From assembly GCA_030037815.1 (NCBI GenBank), contig JASHPZ010000065.1, positions 1 to 37,747 of the forward strand: a stretch of DNA of 37,747 nt, read 5' to 3'. Origin of the DNA: Thermoplasmata archaeon. GTDB taxonomy: Archaea > Thermoplasmatota > Thermoplasmata > Lutacidiplasmatales > UBA184. The position numbers and the translations under genes are program-made. Positions 7,691 through 15,400 of the stretch are shown here, piece by piece (positions within the stretch are counted from its first letter, which is position 1; the number at the start of each line of letters is the position of its first letter). A model generated the notes under the pieces. That model saw nothing but the letters and a program-made list of their open reading frames with translations. It was not told where the DNA came from and searched no databases.

Positions 7691-10116
7691 GTGGGGGTCG
7701 CCGGGGCGAGCCGCCCCCGGAGCTCCTGGACCCGCGGCTCGAAATCGGGGCGGTGCTCGAGGATGCCGGCCTGGAGCGCCTCGTCGAGCCGCGCCCGCGA
7801 CTCGGCGGGCTCGCCGCGCAGGTACGAGAGCCGGGCCATCCGGAACAGCACCTCCGACGTCTCGGAGACCAGCCTCAGCTCGCGGGCGCGCGCGAGCGAC
7901 TCCTGGTAGTGGGCCTCGGCCGCGTCGAGCCGGCCCTCCGTCTCGGCGATCATGCCGTAGGTCATCGCGATCTGCTGCGGCGCCATCCGGTCGCCGAGCG
8001 GGGCGATCGTCGCGACCGCCCGCTCCAGGTCCGCGGACGCCGGGCCGGCCCGGCCGAGCTCGGCGTGCCACTGCGCCAAGTTGAGCAGGCAGTAGCTGAT
8101 GTAGATCGGCGAGCGGGACTGCTCCGCGGCGGCGAGCGCCTCGTTCACGTGGCGGAACGCCTCGTCCACGAGGCCGACCGCGTACTCGAGGACGGCCCGG
8201 TCCATCAACACCCGCGACCGGGCGGACTGCTCGCCGGCGGTCGCGAACAGGGCCGCGGCGCGCTCGAACAGGTCGAGCGCGGGGGCGAGGTGGCTTCCCC
8301 CCCGCGGGACCATCGTGTTGGCGACGTCGACGAGCGCGTGGCCCCGCTGGAGCGCGGTCCCGTCCCGCTCCGCGATCTCGAGCGCGACCCGCTGGTGGCG
8401 CTCGGCCTTCGGGAGGTCGCCGAGCCGCCAGGCGACGATCCCGAGGACCCGGCTCGCGGCCATCAGGTCGAGGGAGGTCCCCCACCGCTCGAGGCCCTTG
8501 GTCGCCTCGGTGGCCAGCGCCTCGGCGCTCGCGTACTCGCTCTTGTCGACCCGCGTCTGGGCGAGGGCCAAGAGGGCCCGGCCGAGCTCGAGGTCGGCGC
8601 CGGTCGCCGAGCGAGCGCGGCCGACCGCCTCCTCGAGGAGCTCGTCCGAGCGGTTCCAGCTGCCGAGTTCGTCCAAGAGCCGGCCCTCCTCGGTCAGGAG
8701 CCGCACTTCGCGCCGCACGTCGGCGTCCGGTCTCCGGCGTTCGGCCTCGACGGCGCGGGCGATGTGCGATACGGCCGCGTCGTAGGCGTACGCGACCGTC
8801 GCCGCCTCCGCGGCCCGCACGTTGTACTCGACCGCCTTCGCGTCCAGTCCGCCCAGGTAGAAGTGCCGGGCCAATTCGACGTCGGAGGCGCCGCCCGCCT
8901 CCTCGAGCGCCACGCCGGCCTTGCGGTGCAGGATCTTCCGCCGGGTCTCCGTCAGCTCCGCGTAGACGTTCGCCCGGACGGACTCGGTCAGGAACTCGTA
9001 CACTTCGTCGCCGCGCTCGCGTCCGATCCCGAGCCGCACGATCCGGTCGAGCGTCTCGGTGACGCGCTCCTCGTCGAGCCCGGCGACCGCGGCGAGCTCG
9101 CGGAAGGAGAACTCCTTCCCGAGGACGGCGGCGTACGTGAGGATCCGGCGGTCCTCCTCCTCGAGCGAGCGCATCCGGCGGAGGAGCATCTCGGTGACGT
9201 CCTCCGCCTCCTCGCCGGCCGGGGCGTCCGACCCGGTCGTGGCGCGGACGAGCTGTTCGACGAACAGCGGGTTCCCCTCGGTCTGGGCGTGCCAGCGCTG
9301 CACGTCCGCTTCCGCCGGGGAGCGGCCCTCGAGGATCCAGGTGGCGAACTCGCCGACCTCCTGGACGGTGAGCGGACGCAACGGCGCGACCCGGAACGCC
9401 GGGGCGGCCGCGAGCGCCTCGAGGTACGGCTTCGTCCGCGGGAGGGCCTCCTCGGGGTCGACGGAGGTCGCGACCACCGCGACGGGCGCCCGCCCGAGTT
9501 CGGCGGCGAGCCGCTCCAAGAACGCGAGCGTGGAGGAGTCCGCGAACTGCACGTCGTCCGCGGCGAGGAGGAGGGGGCGCTCGACCGCGCGGTCGATCAC
9601 GCGGTCGACGAGCCGCGCGAGCATCTCGTCCCGCACGGCATCCAGGCCCTCGATCGCGGTCGGGCCGAGGGGGGCGAGGACCTCGTCGAGCGGCCCGGCT
9701 GCGGTCGTCGCCGCCGCGGGGCCATGGCCGTCCCCGTGGGGCGGCTCGACGGGGGGCTCGGCGACCGGCGCGAGAAAGAGCGGGAGCTCGGGGCCGGCCG
9801 CGTCGGGGGCGTCGCGGGGCTCCGACTCGGGCTCCGGCGCGGAGGCGAGAAGTCCGCGCAGCAGCGAGAACGGCGCCGGGAGCTCCTGCGGCAGCGCGCG
9901 CCCGACCAGCACCTCGAACCCGCGCTCGCGGGCGAGCTCCGCGGTCCGCTGGAGGAAATGGGTCTTGCCGATCCCGCTCGGCCCGACGACGAGGACTCCG
10001 CCGCCGGCGCCGCCCGCGCGCACCTGGTCGAGCCGCCGGCCGACGTCGTCCAGGATGTCGGTGCGGCCGAACAGCGGCGTGCTCGTCGCCCCGCGCCCGC
10101 GCCGCGCGCCGGCCAT
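7684..10116 (-). CDS. STAND-like AAA ATPase with C-terminal TPR repeats
   Basis: The 810-residue protein begins with a GRTD-type entry (LFGRTDILDDV), Walker A GPSGIGKT at 45-52 and Walker B PLLLAADDVQ at about 181-190. A Pro/Glu/Asp-rich low-complexity insert occupies about 92-145. QTEGNPLFVEQLVRA (about 270-285) is the sensor-like GNP motif of AAA_16/STAND ATPases, and a winged-helix-like segment follows (LTYAAVLGKEFSFRELAAVAG). From about 385 to the end, helical hairpins form a TPR superhelix. The layout resembles MalT/LuxR-type STAND proteins but lacks a C-terminal DNA-binding helix-turn-helix, so the output is unknown. It lies 24 bp after a related gene without the ATPase domain. Confidence 0.82.
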   Translation of the reverse strand: MAGARRGRGATSTPLFGRTDILDDVGRRLDQVRAGGAGGGVLVVGPSGIGKTHFLQRTAELARERGFEVLVGRALPQELPAPFSLLRGLLASAPEPESEPRDAPDAAGPELPLFLAPVAEPPVEPPHGDGHGPAAATTAAGPLDEVLAPLGPTAIEGLDAVRDEMLARLVDRVIDRAVERPLLLAADDVQFADSSTLAFLERLAAELGRAPVAVVATSVDPEEALPRTKPYLEALAAAPAFRVAPLRPLTVQEVGEFATWILEGRSPAEADVQRWHAQTEGNPLFVEQLVRATTGSDAPAGEEAEDVTEMLLRRMRSLEEEDRRILTYAAVLGKEFSFRELAAVAGLDEERVTETLDRIVRLGIGRERGDEVYEFLTESVRANVYAELTETRRKILHRKAGVALEEAGGASDVELARHFYLGGLDAKAVEYNVRAAEAATVAYAYDAAVSHIARAVEAERRRPDADVRREVRLLTEEGRLLDELGSWNRSDELLEEAVGRARSATGADLELGRALLALAQTRVDKSEYASAEALATEATKGLERWGTSLDLMAASRVLGIVAWRLGDLPKAERHQRVALEIAERDGTALQRGHALVDVANTMVPRGGSHLAPALDLFERAAALFATAGEQSARSRVLMDRAVLEYAVGLVDEAFRHVNEALAAAEQSRSPIYISYCLLNLAQWHAELGRAGPASADLERAVATIAPLGDRMAPQQIAMTYGMIAETEGRLDAAEAHYQESLARARELRLVSETSEVLFRMARLSYLRGEPAESRARLDEALQAGILEHRPDFEPRVQELRGRLAPATPTR

Positions 10117-10139
10117 CGAGAGGAAAAGTCCGGTCCGCG

Positions 10140-10149
10140 CCTATAAGGG
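10140..10149 (-). promoter_or_regulatory. TATA-like box of STAND ATPase gene, containing upstream stop codon
   Basis: Minus-strand CCCTTATAGG lies 24-33 nt before the ATG at 10116. Its TAG is the stop codon of the TPR-only gene. Confidence 0.55.
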
Positions 10150-11727
10150 ATGTTGGTCCGAGTCGGCCGGCGGCGCACCGGTCGAAGAGGCCTCGGCCTC
10201 CGCGAGCTGGCGCTTCAGCTCCTCGTACGGCGCCGTGTGTTGCGGCCGGAGCTCCGTCACCTTCAGGTCGGAGGCGGCGCGGAACGCCGCGCGGGCGCCG
10301 GGCAGGTTGCGGGTCTTGAACCGAAGGCGCGCGAGGTAGAACTGGACCTCCGCCTCGTCCGCGGTGAGCTGGTACTTGCGCGTGAACGCGAGCGACTCGA
10401 GGAACGCCCGCTCCGCGTCCTCCCACTGGGCGCGCTTCTCGGCGATGAGCCCGCGGTTGACGGCGATCGACTGGAGGCTCAGGACGTCCCCGAGCCGGTC
10501 GAGGATCCGCCCGGCCTGTTCGTTGTCGCGTTCCGCCTCCTCCAGCTCGCCGAGCGCGATGCGGAGCTCGACGCCCGAGAGGAGCGAGCGGCCGAGCGCC
10601 CGCGGGTCGTGGGCCCGCTCCGCGGCCTCCCGCGCCTGGTCGATGTACTCGAGGCCGTCCTGCGGCCGGGTCTCCCCGACGGTCACGGCGAGGTTGTGGT
10701 AGGCGCGGGAGAGCTCGGGCCAGTCGCCGGCCTGGCGCAGCCGTTCGACCGCGCGCTCGTACCACTCGATCGCCTCGACCCGGACCTCCGGGCCCAGCAG
10801 GGCGAACGAGTTGCCGATGTCGATCGAGAGGCGTCCCAGGAGCTGCGGGTCGCTCTTCGGCGGGAGCGCGTCCAGGGCCCGCATGCTCTGGTCGAGCGCT
10901 TCGCGGTACGCTCCGCGTTGGAACGCGACCCGCCCGAGGAGCCGATACGTCTGCGCGATCCCGATCCGGTCGTCTGCCTTCCCGAACAGCCGCAGCGCCT
11001 GCGCCGCCCCGTTCACCGCGGACTCGACGTCCAGGTTCTCGCGCGCGACCTCGGCCCGGGCGAGGAGGAGCCGGGCGTGGATGTGCGGGTCCCCCGTGTC
11101 CGCCTTCGCGAGCGCCTCCGTAAAGTAGCGGTCGGCGGCGCGGAAGTTCCCGAGCCCGTAGTAGAGGTCGCCCAGCGTCTCGCCCACCTCCGCCTCGAGC
11201 TTCGACTGCCCTCCGCCGAGCGCGGCGAGGTCGACCAGCACGCGCTCGAGGTGGTGGACCGCCACCTCCGGTTGCTCCCCCTCGCGCGCCTTCTGGGCGG
11301 CGAGCCGGTTGTACTTGAGCGACTTCTCGGGGACCTTCCCCAGGAAGTAGTGCCGGCCGAGTTCCGCGAGCTCGACCGCCGACGGGGACGGATGCGCCGT
11401 CTCCATCACGTCCGCGATCTTGCGGTGGAGGACGCGCAGCCGGCTCTCGGTCAGGGACCGGTAGATCCGGGCGCGGACCTCCTCCTCCTCGAACCCGAAC
11501 CGGCCGCCGCCGGGCCGTTCGCGCAGGATGCCGCGGTGGACGAGCCGTTCGAGCTCCTCCGCGAGGACCTCCTCGGACAGTCCCATCGCGGCGACCAAGA
11601 GGTCGAAGTCGAACTCCGCGCCGATCGCGCTCGCGTAGGCGAGGATGCGGAGCTGCTCCGACGAGAGTTGGGCGACGGCCGGGCTCGCGCCCGCCGCGGC
11701 GACCCCCGGGCTCGCCCGGCCGACCAT
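10141..11727 (-). CDS. TPR protein related to the C-terminal part of the adjacent STAND ATPase (no ATPase domain)
   Basis: The 528-residue product starts with a winged-helix-like segment (LRILAYASAIGAEFDFDLLVAAMG, then LERLVHRGILRE) that matches the post-ATPase region of the neighbouring STAND protein (ILTYAAVLGKEFSFRELAAVAG, LDRIVRLGIGRE). Shared landmarks continue: SLTESRLRVLHRKIADVME against ELTETRRKILHRKAGVALE, and GRHYFLGKVPEKSLKYN against ARHFYLGGLDAKAVEYN. TPR hairpins fill the rest. No P-loop is present and the Ala/Pro-rich first 20 residues show no remnant of one. It may act as partner, adaptor or inhibitor of the ATPase. The ATG at 11727 is supported by a TTAAAG-region promoter. Confidence 0.78.
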   Translation of the reverse strand: MVGRASPGVAAAGASPAVAQLSSEQLRILAYASAIGAEFDFDLLVAAMGLSEEVLAEELERLVHRGILRERPGGGRFGFEEEEVRARIYRSLTESRLRVLHRKIADVMETAHPSPSAVELAELGRHYFLGKVPEKSLKYNRLAAQKAREGEQPEVAVHHLERVLVDLAALGGGQSKLEAEVGETLGDLYYGLGNFRAADRYFTEALAKADTGDPHIHARLLLARAEVARENLDVESAVNGAAQALRLFGKADDRIGIAQTYRLLGRVAFQRGAYREALDQSMRALDALPPKSDPQLLGRLSIDIGNSFALLGPEVRVEAIEWYERAVERLRQAGDWPELSRAYHNLAVTVGETRPQDGLEYIDQAREAAERAHDPRALGRSLLSGVELRIALGELEEAERDNEQAGRILDRLGDVLSLQSIAVNRGLIAEKRAQWEDAERAFLESLAFTRKYQLTADEAEVQFYLARLRFKTRNLPGARAAFRAASDLKVTELRPQHTAPYEELKRQLAEAEASSTGAPPADSDQHPL

Positions 11728-11751
11728 CCTCCCCGGAAACGCGACGGGTGA

Positions 11752-11761
11752 GGTTAAAGTC
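11752..11761 (-). promoter_or_regulatory. TATA-like box of the TPR gene
   Basis: Minus-strand GACTTTAACC lies 25-34 nt before the ATG at 11727. Confidence 0.5.
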
Positions 11762-11807
11762 CTGCCGCCGCGCGGCGCGCGCGATCGGTCGCGCGGCCCC
11801 GCAAGGG

Positions 11808-11816
11808 CTATCTATC
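11808..11816 (+). promoter_or_regulatory. TATA-like box of small membrane protein gene
   Basis: CTATCTATC lies 24-32 nt before the ATG at 11840 and fixes that start rather than the longer ORF-track start at 11645. Confidence 0.5.
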
Positions 11817-11839
11817 GCGCCCCAGGTCGCGCGGGCGCG

Positions 11840-12088
11840 ATGGCCGAGGAGCTTCCGCCTCCGGCGACCAGCCCCCTGCGTCAGATGTCGGCGGCCCGCC
11901 GGGCGACGTTCTGGGGGTTCGCCTCGCTGGTCATCCTCGCGATCGGCTTCTACGCGTGGTGGGGGATCTCGTTCGGCGTCTGGATCGACAACGGGGTCTA
12001 CGCCGTCGTGATCACGCTGCTCCTGTTCGGCCTCGCGGGCATGTGGCTCGTCTCGCCGAACCCGCCGGCGCCCGCGCCGACCGAGTGA
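11840..12088 (+). CDS. Small two-TM membrane protein
   Basis: The ORF track starts this frame at 11645 inside the divergent TPR gene; the ATG at 11840, right after a TATA-like box, is preferred and gives 82 residues. A charged, Pro-rich N-terminus of about 26 residues is followed by two hydrophobic helices (ATFWGFASLVILAIGFYAW and AVVITLLLFGLAGMWLV) with a short aromatic loop between, and a Pro-rich tail. I do not recognise the family. It ends 10 bp before the convergent ProRS gene. Nothing in it suggests a catalytic role. Confidence 0.6.
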   Translation: MAEELPPPATSPLRQMSAARRATFWGFASLVILAIGFYAWWGISFGVWIDNGVYAVVITLLLFGLAGMWLVSPNPPAPAPTE

Positions 12089-12098
12089 GCCGGCGCGC

Positions 12099-13526
12099 CT
12101 AGAGCGGCTGGGCCGCGAGGGCCCATCGAGCCCCTTCCGAGGTGCCGCAGCCGACGCACGCGCCGATCGTCGGGAGCTCGAGCGGAAGTTCCTCCTCGGG
12201 CGTTCCGAGGAGCGCCCCGTCGATCGCGGTCTCGATCCGGTGGCCGCACGCCTCCTGCCCGCACCAGGCGACCACGCGCACGCGCTCGGAGCCGGCGAGC
12301 TCCTCGAGCGTCCGCGCGACGGAGAACGACGCGCGGAACTCCGCCGTCGCCTTCTCGGTGAGCGCCCGGTCGAACTCCACCAGCCGCTCGGCGACCTCCG
12401 CCTCGAGGCGGTCGAACGAGACCCGCGTGCGTCGGCCCAGTCGGTCGACCGCGCTCGCCGACCGCGCCTCGGCTTCGCGCTTTCCGAGCTCGAGCCGGAG
12501 GGGGACGCCCTTCAGTTCCCATCGGTAGTACTTCGCGCCGGGCCGGTCCTCCGAAAGGTCGACGTGGACGCGCCGGCCGCCCGCGCGCAGGCGGTCCGCG
12601 AGCTCCGACGCGGTCCGTTCCGCCGCGCCCGGGGCGTCGGCCGACGGGATCGGCACGATCACGACCTCGAAGGGGGCGATCGCGGACGGGAAGACGGCCC
12701 CCTTCGCGTCCCCGTGCACGGCGACGATGGCACCGAGGAGGCGCTCCGACAGCCCGAACGTCGTCTGGTGGACGTACTCTTGCGAGCCGTCGGCGGCCTC
12801 GTACCGGATCGCGTACGGGACCGAGAAGTTCTGCCGGTAGTGGTGGACGCTCCCGATCTGGAGGGTGCGGGCCCCGCCGACCGGGATGTCGAACGCGACC
12901 GAGTAGTGGGCCCCCGCGAACTTGTCCCACTCCGGACGGCGGATCGGCACGTACGGGAGCGCGAACGCCTCCGCCATCGCGCGGAACGCCGCGAGGTTCG
13001 AGCGGACGCGCGCGGTCGCCGCGGCCTCGTCCACCTGGCAGGTGTGCTCCTCGAAGAAGTGGATCTCGCGGACGCGGACGAACGGTCGCGTCGTTTTCGT
13101 CTCGTACCGGAACGTGTTGACGATCTGGTAGACGTTGAGCGGGAGGTCCTTGTGCGAGCGCACCCACAGGGCGAACGTGGGGTACATCGCGGTCTCGCTC
13201 GTCGGGCGGAGGACGAGCCGCACGTCGAGGTCCGAGAGCCCGCCCTTCGTCACCCAGTAGACCTGCGCGTCGAACCCCTTGATGTGCTCCTTCTCCTTCG
13301 CGAAGTCGGTCTCAGGGATCAGTGCCGGGAACTCGACCGCCTCGGAGCCCGTCGCCTCGATCGCGCGCACCATCACCGCGTCCAGGTTGCGGCGGGCGCG
13401 CATCCCGTAGGTCGTCCAGACGTTCATCCCCTTCACGCCGTACCGCTTGTCGGAGAGGTCGGCGCGGTCGACCACCTCGAGGTACCAGTCGATGAACTTC
13501 GCGCGCTTGTCCGGCAGCTCGACCAT
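12099..13526 (-). CDS. proS: Prolyl-tRNA synthetase (archaeal/eukaryotic type)
   Basis: ProRS charges tRNA-Pro with proline. The 475-residue class II synthetase shows DIWYLEV-like opening (FIDWYLEVVDRADL), GMNVWTTYGMRARRNLDAV (motif 1 region), LRPTSETAMYPTFALWVRSH, motif 2 FRYETKTTRPFVRVREI and motif 3 GLSERLLGAIVAVHGD. The anticodon-binding domain follows (VVIVPIPS onward). The C-terminal archaeal extension keeps four cysteines (WCGQEACG and ACVGCG), the zinc site of this type. No bacterial INS editing domain is present. The ATG at 13526 lies 29-34 nt from a CTTATG box. Confidence 0.95.
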   Translation of the reverse strand: MVELPDKRAKFIDWYLEVVDRADLSDKRYGVKGMNVWTTYGMRARRNLDAVMVRAIEATGSEAVEFPALIPETDFAKEKEHIKGFDAQVYWVTKGGLSDLDVRLVLRPTSETAMYPTFALWVRSHKDLPLNVYQIVNTFRYETKTTRPFVRVREIHFFEEHTCQVDEAAATARVRSNLAAFRAMAEAFALPYVPIRRPEWDKFAGAHYSVAFDIPVGGARTLQIGSVHHYRQNFSVPYAIRYEAADGSQEYVHQTTFGLSERLLGAIVAVHGDAKGAVFPSAIAPFEVVIVPIPSADAPGAAERTASELADRLRAGGRRVHVDLSEDRPGAKYYRWELKGVPLRLELGKREAEARSASAVDRLGRRTRVSFDRLEAEVAERLVEFDRALTEKATAEFRASFSVARTLEELAGSERVRVVAWCGQEACGHRIETAIDGALLGTPEEELPLELPTIGACVGCGTSEGARWALAAQPL

Positions 13527-13554
13527 GGGGGCCCCCGGAGGGAGGGCCTCGCGG

Positions 13555-13560
13555 CATAAG
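13555..13560 (-). promoter_or_regulatory. TATA-like box of proS
   Basis: Minus-strand CTTATG, within GATACGCTTATGCC, lies 29-34 nt before the proS ATG. Confidence 0.45.
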
Positions 13561-13635
13561 CGTATCCGGCGGACGTCGCGGCCGCCCCGCTCGGCGGCAG
13601 CCGGGCCGCGCGGGGCGTCAGCCGAAAGAGGAGGT

Positions 13636-13641
13636 CTTAAG
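13636..13641 (+). promoter_or_regulatory. TATA-like CTTAAG of DUF373 gene
   Basis: CTTAAG lies 28-33 nt before the ATG at 13669. Confidence 0.5.
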
Positions 13642-13668
13642 GCCCTCGGGCCGCATGGTTAGCGGGCC

Positions 13669-14757
13669 ATGCGCCTCGTCGTCTGCGTCGACCGGGACGA
13701 CGACCTCGGTCGCAAGGCCCAGGTCGCCGGACCGGTCGTCGGCCGGTCCTCCGCCATCGACGCCGCGACCCGGCTCGCGACCGTCGACCCCGAGGACTCC
13801 GACCTCAACGCGATCTTCGCGGCCGTCAGCCTGCTCGACGAACTGCGGGGGGCCGGCGAAGAAGCCGAGGTGTGCGTCCTCACCGGCTCGCCGCGGGTCG
13901 GCGCGCTCTCCGACCGCCGGGTCGCCGACCAGTTCGACCAGGTGCTGAAGGACGTCGAGGCGACCAGCGCCTACCTCGTCAGCGATGGGGCGGAGGACGA
14001 GTTCCTGTTCCCGATCCTCGCGTCGCGCGTCCGGATCGACGGGGTCCGCCGCGTCTTCGTCCGCCAGAGCCAGAGCATCGAGTCGACCTACTACACGCTC
14101 GTCCGGGCCCTGAAGGACCCGAAGTTGCGCGCGAAGACGATCCTGCCGTTCGCGCTCGTCCTCCTGATCCTCGGGCTCGCGGCCGCCGGCGGCGTCCTCC
14201 CGTGGGGGATCATCGGGCTCTCGGTCGTCCTCGGGGTCTACCTGATCTTCTGGACGTTCGACATCGACGAGGCGCTGATCGAGTCGGTCCGCTCCGCGTC
14301 GTCCGACATCCGCCAGGGGTCGGTCGCGTTCGGGTTCGGCCTCTTCTCGATCGCCTTGGTCGGCGTCGGCTTCCTCACCGGGTTCAACCTCTGGTCGGCG
14401 GACTCGAACGGCGCGCCGCTCGACCGCGTCCTCCAGTTCCTCGCGGGCGGCCTCTTCTGGTGGGTCCTCGGCGCGCTCGTCTGGGAGACCGGCCGGGCGG
14501 TGCGGCGGATGTTCGCGCGCGGGCGATTCCCGCGCTCGTTCGTCGTCGGGACGACCTCGATCGTCGGCATCGGGAGCCTGAGCTACGGGATCGTCTACCT
14601 CGTCCGGTACCTCGAGGGGCAGGTCGACCCGACCGGGGTCCCGCTCCTGGTCGCGCTGATCGTCGCGGGCCTGGGGCTCGTGATCGGCGCGGGCGTGCTG
14701 CAGCAGTACTTCAAGGCGGCCGCGCGGCGCGCGGTCGCGGACCCCGCGTCGGGGTAG
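13669..14757 (+). CDS. DUF373 family archaeal membrane protein
   Basis: The 362-residue protein opens with LVVCVDRDDDLGRKA, the hallmark of DUF373, an archaeal family of unknown function. A soluble alpha/beta N-terminal domain (about 1-155) includes VGRSSAIDAATRLATVDPEDSDLNA and the later VFVRQSQSIESTYYTLVRAL. About six hydrophobic helices follow from about 163 to 350, including FALVLLILGLAAAGGVLPWG and FLAGGLFWWVLGALVWE. The soluble part is predicted to face the cytoplasm. It is convergent with the phosphoribosyltransferase gene with 6 bp between them. Family assignment is firm; function is not known. Confidence 0.88.
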   Translation: MRLVVCVDRDDDLGRKAQVAGPVVGRSSAIDAATRLATVDPEDSDLNAIFAAVSLLDELRGAGEEAEVCVLTGSPRVGALSDRRVADQFDQVLKDVEATSAYLVSDGAEDEFLFPILASRVRIDGVRRVFVRQSQSIESTYYTLVRALKDPKLRAKTILPFALVLLILGLAAAGGVLPWGIIGLSVVLGVYLIFWTFDIDEALIESVRSASSDIRQGSVAFGFGLFSIALVGVGFLTGFNLWSADSNGAPLDRVLQFLAGGLFWWVLGALVWETGRAVRRMFARGRFPRSFVVGTTSIVGIGSLSYGIVYLVRYLEGQVDPTGVPLLVALIVAGLGLVIGAGVLQQYFKAAARRAVADPASG

Positions 14758-14763
14758 GTCCGC

Positions 14764-15378
14764 CTACTCGATCCCGGCGCGCCGCGCGACCTGTTCGAGG
14801 TCCGCGCGCGGGACGTCGAGCCCGCACCGTTCGCGCAGCGTCGCGCGCACCCGGTCGACCCCCCGGCCGTGCTGGGCCGCCTTCTCCGCGAGCGCGACCA
14901 GGTCCTCCCAGTAGTTCCACGGGAAGACGACCCAGACCCACGCGCCCCGCGGGATCGTCTCCGCGGTGTACGTCGGGACGAACGTCGCGTGGTCGATGTG
15001 GAGGAACGTCGCCGTCTCGGCGCGCGCGGGGCCGGCCGCCGTGACGTGGTCCCGCGCGAGCCGCAGGCTCTCGCCGGTGTCCGTGATGTCGTCGACGATC
15101 AGGACCTTCTGCCCCGCGACCGGCCCGCTCAATCCCTCGGTCAGCTCGGCGTGCCCGTCCCGGGTCGCCGTCACGCCCCAGTGCTGCGCGCGGAGCGAGA
15201 CGAGGCGCTTCACCCCGAGCCGGTCGCAGAGGAGGCGCGCGGGGACCCACCCGCCGCGGGTGAGCCCGACGATCGTCTCGGGGACGGCGTCGGCCGTGCG
15301 GACGCGGGCCGCGACCCGGTCCGCCCAGCCGTCCGCCTCCGCCCACGTCGCGCGGCGGCAGCGCGGGAGGTCGTCCAT
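14764..15378 (-). CDS. Phosphoribosyltransferase (purine PRT-like)
   Basis: The 204-residue protein is a type I PRTase. The PRPP-binding loop KVLIVDDITDTGES is at about 91-104, and IVGLTRGGWVPARLLCDRLG (about 37-56) supplies the pyrophosphate loop. The aromatic-rich C-terminal hood WVWVVFPWNYWEDL matches archaeal/Xgpt-like purine phosphoribosyltransferases that recycle guanine, xanthine or hypoxanthine; the exact base is not decidable. The ATG at 15378 lies 22 nt after the stop of the glutamate dehydrogenase gene, so the pair is probably one transcript, and no clear TATA box lies between them. Confidence 0.85.
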   Translation of the reverse strand: MDDLPRCRRATWAEADGWADRVAARVRTADAVPETIVGLTRGGWVPARLLCDRLGVKRLVSLRAQHWGVTATRDGHAELTEGLSGPVAGQKVLIVDDITDTGESLRLARDHVTAAGPARAETATFLHIDHATFVPTYTAETIPRGAWVWVVFPWNYWEDLVALAEKAAQHGRGVDRVRATLRERCGLDVPRADLEQVARRAGIE

Positions 15379-15400
15379 CGCGGGGCGGCCCGGACCGGAC

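Noticed and set aside
7753-10146. 797-residue plus-strand ORF antisense to the STAND ATPase
   Set aside because: The opposite strand has intact Walker and TPR motifs and a promoter. This frame has none.
6878-10765. 1295-residue open frame on the minus strand
   Set aside because: Most of it is an Arg/Pro/Gly-rich shadow of the STAND and TPR genes. Only the C-terminal 260 residues are a real methyltransferase, which I annotate alone.
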